Positions 33,582-41,211 of a stretch of DNA of 64,000 nucleotides are shown piece after piece. The position numbers were made by a program, and so were the translations under genes. The DNA comes from Epilithonimonas sp042695135 (GTDB lineage Bacteria > Bacteroidota > Bacteroidia > Flavobacteriales > Weeksellaceae). The notes beneath the pieces were generated by a model. It did no database searches and was not told the origin of the DNA. It was given only the letters and a program-made list of their open reading frames with translations. The DNA lies in NCBI RefSeq assembly GCF_042695135.1, contig NZ_CP170547.1, positions 930,001 to 994,000 on the forward strand, in the 5' to 3' direction. The stretch's first letter is position 1; the number at the start of each line of letters is the position of its first letter.

Positions 33582-36401
33582 TTATTTGACGATTAGTTTA
33601 GAAACTGCCAAACCTTCATCAGATTTTAACTGAACCATATAAACGCCGGTGTTCAATCCTTTTACAGAGAATGTTTCGTCTCCTTTAGCAGATTTTAATC
33701 CGAAAGATTTTATTAGTTTTCCGTTAAGATCAAAAACGTTGATCTGTCCGTTTTTAGCTTTGTTATATCTGATCTTCAATAATCCTTCTGTCGCAGGATT
33801 CTGAGTGATCTGTAGTGATGTTTTGTTGGCATCGATTTTAGTCTCGTGTGTTGCCAAAGCCACTTGATTTCCGAAAATTCTGAATTCTCCCGGCTGAAGA
33901 ACTACTGTTGTAGAACCACCGGCAGACATAGCAGAATTATCCATCAAATTATACCAGGTTCCCGAATATGGGAAATTAGGTGTAACCGTTTGGGCTGTTG
34001 TTGTGAAGTTGGCAACAATTACAACATTCTTTAATGTGTTTGCTGCAAGCGCATCATTCCAGATATAGATTCTAGGTAAAAGATTTCCTGATTCTACCGT
34101 GAAAGTTGTTGTGTCGAAAACCGGACTTGATAATTTAATAGCCAGGATTTTTGACCAAGTGTCATAAATTGCTTTTCTGGTTGCATTTGTATCGTAACCT
34201 AAAGTAAAGGCAACCGGTTTTGGAGACAATCTGCAATCGTTGCTGATGGTTCCGTTCTCACATCTGTTGATGCTGAAATCGTAACCTAATTCTCCAAACT
34301 GCCAGATCATTTTTGGACCAGGAACTGTCAAGAAAACTGCACCGTAAGCTTTTTGTCTTTCAAGGGCTGTTGCAAGTGTTTTCACACTACCGTTTCCAAA
34401 AGTCAGGTTTTTATACATCAGACGTTCTTCATCGTGGCTTTCTCCGTAAGTTATATTTCTTCTTTCGCTGAAACCGTGGTTTTCAAAATCCACTCTGTTG
34501 AAGTTGCTGTTAGCGTCATACCCCATTGTGTTTTGACCGTAAGGACCGATCAAGTTATCCCACATCATAACACCCTTACCTTCATTGACTCTGTAATTTG
34601 CCCATTGCTGCTCTTCCGCATCTGTTCCCAAATGTTCGAAGATGATGTAAGAAGTCGGATCATAAGACCATTGATAATCTGAATATAATTTCAGAACATC
34701 CACTCTGTCCTGTTGGTAAGATCCTGTACAACCTTCATCCGAAGCGGTACAATTCTGAGTGAATCCTTTTGTAAGATCCCAACGGAATCCGTCAACTTTG
34801 TATTCTTTGATCCACTGTTCCAAAACTCTGTTCACATAATATCTTGTTTCAGCTTTTGAATGGTTAAAATCATAAAAAACACTGTAAGCGTGTGTTGCTA
34901 ATTGGTTGAAATATGGATTGCTTGATGAAACGCCGCCATAACTTCCGTCCGTACTTGTAGACCAAAGTCTTTCTAATGGTGATCTTCCTGTTGCATGGTT
35001 TAGTGCAACATCAAGAATTACTGCAATTCCATTTTGGTGGCATTTGTCAATGAATTCTTTGAATTTTTCCGGTGTTCCGTATGCTTTATCTAATGCTAAG
35101 TGGAAACCGGGATTATATCCCCAAGAGTTGTTTCCGTCAAATTCCATTACCGGCATTAGCTCTATTGCATTCACGTTCAATCCTTTGATATAGGGTATTT
35201 TATCAATCATTGCCTGCCAGTTTTTTCCTTCGGTGAAATCTCTTACAAGAGCTTCATAAACGATAAGGTTTTGTTTTGCAGGTTTTTGGAAATTTGTCAC
35301 AGTCCAGTTATATGCAGGTTTTGCAGTTTGAACTACTGACACATCATATTGCTGTCCAGATGGATATGCAGGCAATCCAGGATATGTTGCAGCAGTAATA
35401 TATGGATCATCATCTGGAGAAAGAACCAAAGTAGAATATGGATCTGCTACTTTTACGCCGTCACTCGTTCTGTATTGGAATGTGTAAACCTGCTGAGGTG
35501 TAAGTCCTGTAATTTCTATCCAGAAAAGATTGGTATTATTAGTGTCTCTCTTCATGATATAATTAGAAGAAACCTGCCAGTTGTTGAAGCTTCCGATTAC
35601 GTGTACATAAGTTTTTAAAGGTGCATACAAAGCCAAACCAACTTTCGTAGGATCATTCGGGTCATAAGTAATACCTTGTCTCATGTAAGAAGGTATGGCA
35701 GCTGATTGTGTTGTTGGCGTTGGAGAAATACTGAATTTTGAAGTCAATACAGTTCCATCGGCAACACTTGTTGCAGTCAGTTCGATCTGGCTGTCAACAG
35801 TCACGTTATATGCCGTGAACATAGACGATACATTGTTTGCAGTATAAATCGTGTTCCCGTTTGCTTTTACAACATAATTTGCTGGCAAAGATGTGCTGTA
35901 AGAAATAGGATAATTATTCCCGGAAGTGATGAAATTAACCGATCCGTTTTTCGGAGTTGTAGTTCCGAATTGGAATTTTCCTACCTCAGAATAGATATCC
36001 TGCGATTGTTTGGTACCTGTACCGTCTTTCGCTTTTACCAGAAATCCGATTTTCCCCAATCCTGTTCTGTTGTAGAACGTTTTTGGGACAAAGGTCATCG
36101 TGTAGGTGTCGTTTCCGGAATTGTAAGTCAGCTTGTTGGCTTCGTTTGAAGCGGTCCAAGCGCCATTCGTTGGGCAATCCTGACTGTTAAGGTCATTGGT
36201 GTCGTAAGACCAGGCCCAAAGATAAAGTGCGTTGTTTGTAACGCCCCAGGTGCTTTCGTTGATGCTGCTACCATTGAATGTAATGGTAATGGACTCATCT
36301 TCATTAAAAGCAGCGGGGCTGATCGAGTAGGTCACAGTCTGTTGCTGTGCCATGGCTATGACCGCAATTAAAAATGCGATCAGGTTGTAAATTTTTTTCA
36401 T
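33582..36401 (-). CDS. Secreted alpha-amylase family (GH13) protein with T9SS sorting domain
   Basis: A 939-residue exported enzyme. Signal peptide MKKIYNLIAFLIAVIAMAQ; N-terminal beta-sandwich domains (20-250); an E-set/CBM48-like module around 265-345 (YVHVIGSFNNWQ); then a GH13 barrel with DVALNHATG, nucleophile D542 (GFRWDLTKG), acid/base E589 (IIFEHLG) and D657 (ESHDEER). The last 80 residues (INVFDLNGKLIKSF, GVYMVQLKSDEG) are a T9SS type A sorting domain. It should hydrolyse starch or related alpha-glucans on the cell surface. A cytoplasmic amylase gene lies at 41212. It is divergent from the Lrp regulator. Confidence 0.93.
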   Translation of the reverse strand: MKKIYNLIAFLIAVIAMAQQQTVTYSISPAAFNEDESITITFNGSSINESTWGVTNNALYLWAWSYDTNDLNSQDCPTNGAWTASNEANKLTYNSGNDTYTMTFVPKTFYNRTGLGKIGFLVKAKDGTGTKQSQDIYSEVGKFQFGTTTPKNGSVNFITSGNNYPISYSTSLPANYVVKANGNTIYTANNVSSMFTAYNVTVDSQIELTATSVADGTVLTSKFSISPTPTTQSAAIPSYMRQGITYDPNDPTKVGLALYAPLKTYVHVIGSFNNWQVSSNYIMKRDTNNTNLFWIEITGLTPQQVYTFQYRTSDGVKVADPYSTLVLSPDDDPYITAATYPGLPAYPSGQQYDVSVVQTAKPAYNWTVTNFQKPAKQNLIVYEALVRDFTEGKNWQAMIDKIPYIKGLNVNAIELMPVMEFDGNNSWGYNPGFHLALDKAYGTPEKFKEFIDKCHQNGIAVILDVALNHATGRSPLERLWSTSTDGSYGGVSSSNPYFNQLATHAYSVFYDFNHSKAETRYYVNRVLEQWIKEYKVDGFRWDLTKGFTQNCTASDEGCTGSYQQDRVDVLKLYSDYQWSYDPTSYIIFEHLGTDAEEQQWANYRVNEGKGVMMWDNLIGPYGQNTMGYDANSNFNRVDFENHGFSERRNITYGESHDEERLMYKNLTFGNGSVKTLATALERQKAYGAVFLTVPGPKMIWQFGELGYDFSINRCENGTISNDCRLSPKPVAFTLGYDTNATRKAIYDTWSKILAIKLSSPVFDTTTFTVESGNLLPRIYIWNDALAANTLKNVVIVANFTTTAQTVTPNFPYSGTWYNLMDNSAMSAGGSTTVVLQPGEFRIFGNQVALATHETKIDANKTSLQITQNPATEGLLKIRYNKAKNGQINVFDLNGKLIKSFGLKSAKGDETFSVKGLNTGVYMVQLKSDEGLAVSKLIVK

Positions 36402-36811
36402 TGGTCTATATAAAAGTTTTTAAATATATCATTTTTTCATGATTCAGGATTAATTTTTATTTGAAGGTTATTTTATGGTATAATTAATTGATTTTTAGAT
36501 ATTTAATTTTTATAACTTAAAATCTGAATCTTTAGATTTTAGTTTTTACTTTACCGGAAATTAACCTTTAGTACACATTTGGATAAAATTTGGTTTATGT
36601 GATTTTTCTATTATTTTGGAAAATAAACCTAAATATAATTTTATAATTCATATTATTTTCTATATTTTTACAACCTAATAGAAAATGATAAACAATTATT
36701 TTAATTAAAAAATAACTATATAGACATTTATAATTCTTAATTAAATTAAAATTATTCGTTTATTTAAAATATTTAGTAATATATTTAAAAATTCAAAATC
36801 CAAAGTAAATT
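36402..36811. other. 410-bp AT-rich divergent intergenic region
   Basis: The gap between the divergent amylase and lrp genes is very A/T rich, without an ORF of note or a strong hairpin. It must hold both promoters. ACACATTTGG and TATATTTTT near 36571 and 36661 are loose matches to Bacteroidota promoter boxes, but none is convincing. Confidence 0.5.
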
Positions 36812-37282
36812 ATGAAAAGTGTTTCAGAATCTGGTTATCATTTAGACGGTGTTGATAAAGAGATTGTTTACATGCTAATGGATAACGCAAAAACTTCTCT
36901 TGCTCACATTTCAAAGCATGTAGGGATTTCTACTACAGCAGTTCATCAGAGAATCAAAAAATTGGAACAGGCTGGTGTAATAGAAAATTCTATCTCTTTC
37001 CTTAATCCAAGAAAAATAGGCTATAAAGTAGTTTCTTACATCGGAGTCTTCCTCGAGCAGCCAAGTCATTATCAAGATGCGATCAAAAATCTAAATCTTG
37101 TAAATGAGGTAGTAGAAGCACATTATACAACAGGAAATTACACTATATTTTTAAAAGTGCTTTGCAAGGATAACGATCATTTGATGCAGATCCTCAACAA
37201 AATTCAGAAACTGAAAGGTGTTACAAGAACAGAAACCTTTATCTCTCTGGAGCAAAGTATCAGCAGACAGTTGAAAGTTTAA
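36812..37282 (+). CDS. Lrp/AsnC family transcriptional regulator
   Basis: A 156-residue Lrp/AsnC regulator. An AsnC-type helix-turn-helix at residues 10-60 (VDKEIVYMLMDNAKTSLAHISKHVGISTTAVHQRIKKLE, split as DKEIVYMLMDNAKT and GISTTAVHQRIKKLE), followed by the RAM effector domain (YIGVFLEQPSHYQDAIKNL, TTGNYTIFLKVLCKD, LKGVTRTETFISLE). It binds small ligands, often amino acids, as octamers. The target is unknown; it is divergent from the amylase and upstream of deoC but separated from it by a terminator. Confidence 0.95.
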   Translation: MKSVSESGYHLDGVDKEIVYMLMDNAKTSLAHISKHVGISTTAVHQRIKKLEQAGVIENSISFLNPRKIGYKVVSYIGVFLEQPSHYQDAIKNLNLVNEVVEAHYTTGNYTIFLKVLCKDNDHLMQILNKIQKLKGVTRTETFISLEQSISRQLKV

Positions 37283-37302
37283 TAAAAATTGATATAATTA
37301 TG

Positions 37303-37331
37303 AAAGGATGCAAGATATTTGTATCCTTTTT
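37303..37331 (+). terminator. Rho-independent terminator after lrp
   Basis: AAAGGATGCAA / TTGTATCCTTT hairpin with a T run, 20 bases after the stop codon. Confidence 0.8.
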
Positions 37332-37390
37332 TTATTTTTGCACTTAATAGAAATCGCCTCTCTACGGCCTAAATCAATAAAAATCTGATT

Positions 37391-38134
37391 ATGAAAATCA
37401 ACCAATATTTAGATTCAACATATCTTAAAACGCCTTCTCAATCAGGTTTGTCAGAGGAAGAAACGTTTGAAAAAGTAAGAGAATTGACAGACGAAGCCAT
37501 CACTTATAACTTCAAAGAAGTGATGATCCGTCCAAATTATGTAAAGCTTATCAAAGACTATCTGGTGTCAAAAAACGCTGACGTTTTGGTGGGAACTGTG
37601 ATTGGTTTTCACGAAGGAACTTATTCTTTGGAAGAAAAACTGGCAGAAGCCAATCAGGCAATTTCGGATGGTGTGGATGAGCTGGATTACGTCATCAATT
37701 ATGAGGCTTATAAATCCGGGGATCTCAATTTGGTTGAAAAAGAATTTGTAGAAGGAACTAAACTGGGACTACATTTCGGGAAACCCGTAAAGTGGATCAT
37801 TGAGATTGCTGCACTTTCTGATGAGCAGATTGGTGACTTGACCGCTAACATCTGGAAATGGGCGCAAGCTAACTTTGAAGAAAAAGACTTCTCAAAAATC
37901 TTCGTAAAATCTTCCACAGGATTTTACGTTACAGAAGGCGGAAAACCAAACGGAGCAACATTCGAAGGTGTGAAAATTATGCTGGACAATGCCGGGAAAC
38001 TCCCTGTAAAAGCAGCTGGCGGCGTGAAAACTCCCGATGATGCAGAAAAAATGATCACTTTAGGTATCCAAAGAATCGGAACTTCTGCTGCGAAAGCACT
38101 TCTGGGTGAAGGCGAAGCCGGAACCGGATATTGA
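37391..38134 (+). CDS. deoC: Deoxyribose-phosphate aldolase
   Basis: A 247-residue class I aldolase. The Schiff-base Lys is K173 in FVKSSTGFYV and the second active-site Lys is K207 in PVKAAGGVKTPDDA; GVDELDYVINY (residues 94-104) supplies the conserved acid. It splits deoxyribose 5-phosphate to glyceraldehyde 3-phosphate and acetaldehyde, letting cells use deoxynucleosides. A purine-nucleoside phosphorylase of the same salvage route is at 50244. A terminator follows. Confidence 0.97.
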   Translation: MKINQYLDSTYLKTPSQSGLSEEETFEKVRELTDEAITYNFKEVMIRPNYVKLIKDYLVSKNADVLVGTVIGFHEGTYSLEEKLAEANQAISDGVDELDYVINYEAYKSGDLNLVEKEFVEGTKLGLHFGKPVKWIIEIAALSDEQIGDLTANIWKWAQANFEEKDFSKIFVKSSTGFYVTEGGKPNGATFEGVKIMLDNAGKLPVKAAGGVKTPDDAEKMITLGIQRIGTSAAKALLGEGEAGTGY

Positions 38135-38153
38135 AATTTATCTTTAAAAATCT

Positions 38154-38187
38154 AAACCTCCCGAAAGATCACTTTCCGGGAGGTTTT
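38154..38187. terminator. Bidirectional terminator after deoC
   Basis: AAACCTCCCGAAAG / CTTTCCGGGAGGTTT hairpin with T-rich flank; it separates deoC from the convergent monooxygenase gene. Confidence 0.9.
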
Positions 38188-38204
38188 GTTTATTATTTAC
38201 TCAA

Positions 38205-39365
38205 TCAATGTCCGCCAAAAAAATCAAGCATCGTTTCCAAAGCATTTTTAGAATGCATCTTTTCTCCATTTTCAAGAGATTCTTTTGTTGCTTCTGAGGC
38301 TCTTTTTCTCATCTTAATTTCATACTCAGAGATGGCTTCTATCAGAGAATCATATTTTTCTAAAGTCAGATATTCGCTTAGTTCCAAAGCATCCAGCATC
38401 GCCATATTCGCACCTTCGCCAGCAAACGGTGGCATCACGTGAGCGGCGTCGCCAATCATCGTTAAGTTGGATTGAGTTTCCCAGGTTTGATCCAAAGGCA
38501 TATAATTAATAGGACGCGGAACGAATGGCATTTCTGCATTCTCAAATAGTTCGTACCAGATTTCGCTCCATTCGGGATAAATGGTTTTGAACCAATCAAG
38601 AACTTGTGATCTGTTATTAAAGTCTAAACCACTTTTTGTTGCCCAATTTTCATCAGCTTTGAAACTTGCGTAAAAACCAAGATCGCCATTGCCTTTTTGT
38701 CCCATCAGAATATTTTTTTCACTCCCGAAAGCCATTATTTTTCCACCATTAATTAAACTGTCAATAGTTGGAACTTTGGATTTTGACTGATAAACATTAC
38801 CTTCCAGCATCAGAATTCCAGAATAGACTGGTTTGATGCCTGTAATATATGGACGGATTTTGGAATTGGCGCCATCAGAACCGATTACGATGTCTGCATA
38901 AACTGAATATCTGTTTTTGAAATTTAATTTCCAGCCGTCACCTTGCTTTTCCATCGAGATAAAATGACTGTCCCAAATTACAGTTTCCGGCTCTAAAGAT
39001 TCCAATAGTATTTTTCGTAAGGAACCGCGGTCAATCTCCGGACGGAAATATTCATCGCCAAAATTTTCCTCAATATTAGTTTCGTGATCGCTGTAAAATA
39101 TTTTTGCCTGTTCGTTTAGGATTAATGTTTTGTCTGCGCCTGGAAGAAAATTTTGTTTGAATTGCGTTAAAAGATCAGCCTTACGAATTGCTGCTAAACC
39201 GGAGTCTTCGTGAAGATCCAGAGGCGAACCCTGGACTCTCGCATTTTTATCGAGATCTCTTTCATACACTTTAACATTGCCACCTTTCATTTGTAAAAGT
39301 CGTGCAAGAGTTAGTCCGCCGGGACCGCCGCCAACGATAGCGATTGATTTATTATTGATGAGCAT
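38205..39365 (-). CDS. FAD-dependent monooxygenase, Tet(X)-like
   Basis: A 386-residue flavoprotein hydroxylase. Rossmann GGGPGG at 12-17 (FAD ADP), DG motif at 164-165 (GSDGANSKIR), and GDAAHVMPPFAGEGAN at 305-320 (FAD ribityl). Much of the text runs parallel to Tet(X) tetracycline monooxygenase: VYERD, LDLHEDSG, PEIDRGSLRKILL, TVIWD, and the final helices. Tet(X) hydroxylates tetracyclines; whether this chromosomal relative does so is not known. It lies downstream of AraC and VOC genes on the same strand. Its 5' leader includes a copy of the AraC gene end. Confidence 0.88.
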   Translation of the reverse strand: MLINNKSIAIVGGGPGGLTLARLLQMKGGNVKVYERDLDKNARVQGSPLDLHEDSGLAAIRKADLLTQFKQNFLPGADKTLILNEQAKIFYSDHETNIEENFGDEYFRPEIDRGSLRKILLESLEPETVIWDSHFISMEKQGDGWKLNFKNRYSVYADIVIGSDGANSKIRPYITGIKPVYSGILMLEGNVYQSKSKVPTIDSLINGGKIMAFGSEKNILMGQKGNGDLGFYASFKADENWATKSGLDFNNRSQVLDWFKTIYPEWSEIWYELFENAEMPFVPRPINYMPLDQTWETQSNLTMIGDAAHVMPPFAGEGANMAMLDALELSEYLTLEKYDSLIEAISEYEIKMRKRASEATKESLENGEKMHSKNALETMLDFFGGH

Positions 39366-39386
39366 AATTTTAAAATTTTATGCTGC

Positions 39387-39435
39387 AAAATTACTTGGTG
39401 TGATAAAGCAAAAATTGTAAAAAACGGTCGTTTTG
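39387..39435 (-). repeat. Direct repeat copy A: duplicated 3' end of AraC gene
   Basis: 47 of 49 bases match 39978-40026. Read on the minus strand it would encode NDRFLQFLLYHTK plus TAA, the last residues of the AraC regulator, without the rest of the gene. It begins one base after the acetyltransferase stop. Similarity continues weakly through the AT-rich leader to the monooxygenase ATG. Confidence 0.92.
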
Positions 39436-39436
39436 G

Positions 39437-39958
39437 CTATTGATGCTGATAGAATTCGGTAATTAGTTTTTTATTCGCCGCAATTATTTTTCCGGAATCC
39501 GGCATATTTGGATTAAATATCAAATCGTAATTTTCATCCTTAGGTTTAAATTGATTCACGCCAAATGCAATACTATTTGGAGGAATATTTTTGGTAATAA
39601 TAGAACCAGCACCAATCACAGAGTTTTCTCCAATTACAACTGGACCAAGAATTTTAGCTCCGTCAGCTATGGTTACATTTCTGCAAATAATGGGATTTCC
39701 AAGATTTTCCCATTCGTGACTGATTTTGTTGTATCTCAGGTTAGCACCAATCGAAACGTTCTGATAGATCACAACATTTTCACAAATTTTTGCCGCAACA
39801 ATGGTGCAGCCTCTTGCGTGATGCGCAAATAAAACACTTCTGTCGATCTCGATGCAGTTAATCTCGCAGCAGTAGAGTTTTTCTAACAGGTTGTTTGCGA
39901 TCTTTTTAAGGAATTTATATTTTGAATGGCAACTTATTTTAACAATAGTACTGAACAT
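39437..39958 (-). CDS. Serine acetyltransferase-like hexapeptide-repeat acyltransferase
   Basis: A 173-residue left-handed beta-helix protein. Hexapeptide repeats span about 35-145 (IEIDRSVLFAHHARGCTIVAA, VVIYQNVSIGANL, VTIADGAKILGPVVIGENSVIGAGS IITKNIPPNS in pieces). The H50-H51 in LFAHHARG corresponds to the active-site His region of serine O-acetyltransferase-type enzymes, but the CysE N-terminal helices are missing. The fold and length fit capsule/sugar acetyltransferases as well. It is bracketed by copies of the AraC gene end, which suggests late arrival. Confidence 0.88.
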   Translation of the reverse strand: MFSTIVKISCHSKYKFLKKIANNLLEKLYCCEINCIEIDRSVLFAHHARGCTIVAAKICENVVIYQNVSIGANLRYNKISHEWENLGNPIICRNVTIADGAKILGPVVIGENSVIGAGSIITKNIPPNSIAFGVNQFKPKDENYDLIFNPNMPDSGKIIAANKKLITEFYQHQ

Positions 39959-39977
39959 ATTTTAAATTTTACCATGT

Positions 39978-40026
39978 AAAATTACTTGGTGTGATAAACC
40001 AAAAATTGTAAAAATCGGTCGTTTTG
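39978..40026 (-). repeat. Direct repeat copy B: 3' end of AraC gene (original)
   Basis: The last 45 bases of the AraC coding region including TAA plus four following bases; matched at 39387-39435 on the other side of the acetyltransferase gene. Confidence 0.92.
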
Positions 40027-40734
40027 ATTTTTGAATAATTCTTTGGGCGAAACGCCGGAGAGTTTTTTGATTTCCTTGATGAAGTGTGATTGGTCTGTGA
40101 AATTAAGCTGAGGATAAAGGTTGCCGTCTTTAATATGAAAAAGCGAAGCCTGAAAACGCAAAATATTGCAATAGAACTTAAGCGAAATTCCTAAATACTT
40201 TTTAAAATAACGGTTGATCTGCCGTTCTTCCCAGACTATTTTTTCGGACAATTCTTTGATGTTTATTTCGCCATCAGTTTCGAAGATAAGGTCGAATAAT
40301 TTCTTTTTTCTTTCGTCAACTTCTGAGGGTAAAAGTGACTGGATTTTATTAGATGCTTTGTCACAAAATGCTTTGAAATCATCAAGATCATTAATGTTAA
40401 AATCCCAAAAATCATTCGGTAATTCCATTCCGCTGTTGACCAATTCTGCGATGGACTGATGAAGAATATATTCCAACGCAAGCGGATTGAAACTGATGGC
40501 AAAGAAAGAAATAATATCCATCTTTGGCGTTGGCTTGGGCTTAGTTTCCAAACCCATCAGCACAATTTGAAGCTGGTTGTTTTTTGTTTTGCAAAATAGC
40601 AAATCGATCTTCCCATTTGGGATGACGACGCCTTCTTTTTGGCTTGATAGATTTTGCAGGGACGAAAAACAATACACATAATCAGCAATGGATTGATCCG
40701 GTTTGATGAGTCTGTATTCTAATTCTTCGCCCAT
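39982..40734 (-). CDS. AraC family transcriptional regulator
   Basis: A 250-residue regulator. The N-terminal sensor (residues 1-130; YRLIKPDQSIADYVYCFSSLQNL, VIPNGKIDLLF) is the DUF6597-like type common in Bacteroidota. The C-terminal AraC pair of HTHs spans about 155-240: INIKELSEKIVWEERQINRYFKKYLG and LNFTDQSHFIKEIKKLSGVSPKEL. It probably controls neighbouring VOC, acetyltransferase or monooxygenase genes. It starts 19 bases after the VOC stop. Its terminal segment NDRFLQFLVYHTK is duplicated downstream. Confidence 0.92.
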   Translation of the reverse strand: MGEELEYRLIKPDQSIADYVYCFSSLQNLSSQKEGVVIPNGKIDLLFCKTKNNQLQIVLMGLETKPKPTPKMDIISFFAISFNPLALEYILHQSIAELVNSGMELPNDFWDFNINDLDDFKAFCDKASNKIQSLLPSEVDERKKKLFDLIFETDGEINIKELSEKIVWEERQINRYFKKYLGISLKFYCNILRFQASLFHIKDGNLYPQLNFTDQSHFIKEIKKLSGVSPKELFKNQNDRFLQFLVYHTK

Positions 40735-40753
40735 TTTATCTGCAAAATATTTT

Positions 40754-41155
40754 TTATTTGATGTCAGAAGGTTCCCAAAGTTCTATTTTATTATCATCCG
40801 CATCTAAGATGTGAACAAATTTTCCATAGTCAGAATCTTCGATTTCGTCAAGAACTGTCACACCATTTTCTCTTAGATTTTTCACCAGACCTTCAATATT
40901 CTGAACGCGGTAATTGATCATAAATTCCTTTTTAGAAGGAGAAAAATAACTGCTTCCGGTTTTGAACGGACTCCATTGCATAGACTCAATGATGTCGGGG
41001 TCATTATTGTTTCTTGATTCGAAAGTGGCGCCCCATTCTGTGGTGTCAATTCCAAGATTTTTAGCATACCAGTCTCTGGTTTCTTTTGGATCATCGGAGA
41101 AAAAGAAAATGCCGCCGATACCGGTTACTTTAGGCGTTTTGTCTGAGTTTTCCAT
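40754..41155 (-). CDS. VOC (glyoxalase/bleomycin-resistance) family protein
   Basis: A 133-residue vicinal-oxygen-chelate protein: VTGIGGIFFFSDDPKETRDWYAKNLGI opens the first module, and VQNIEGLVKNLRENGVTVLDEIEDSDYGKFVHILDADDNKIELWEP closes the second, containing the metal-ligand Glu in IELWEP. VOC members isomerise, cleave or bind small toxic molecules. The substrate is not predictable. It heads the minus-strand run VOC - AraC - acetyltransferase - monooxygenase. Confidence 0.92.
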   Translation of the reverse strand: MENSDKTPKVTGIGGIFFFSDDPKETRDWYAKNLGIDTTEWGATFESRNNNDPDIIESMQWSPFKTGSSYFSPSKKEFMINYRVQNIEGLVKNLRENGVTVLDEIEDSDYGKFVHILDADDNKIELWEPSDIK

Positions 41156-41211
41156 AGTGTTTTGATTGATTCAGTTTATTTTAACCAAATATAAAAATTT
41201 TATCCCAACAT

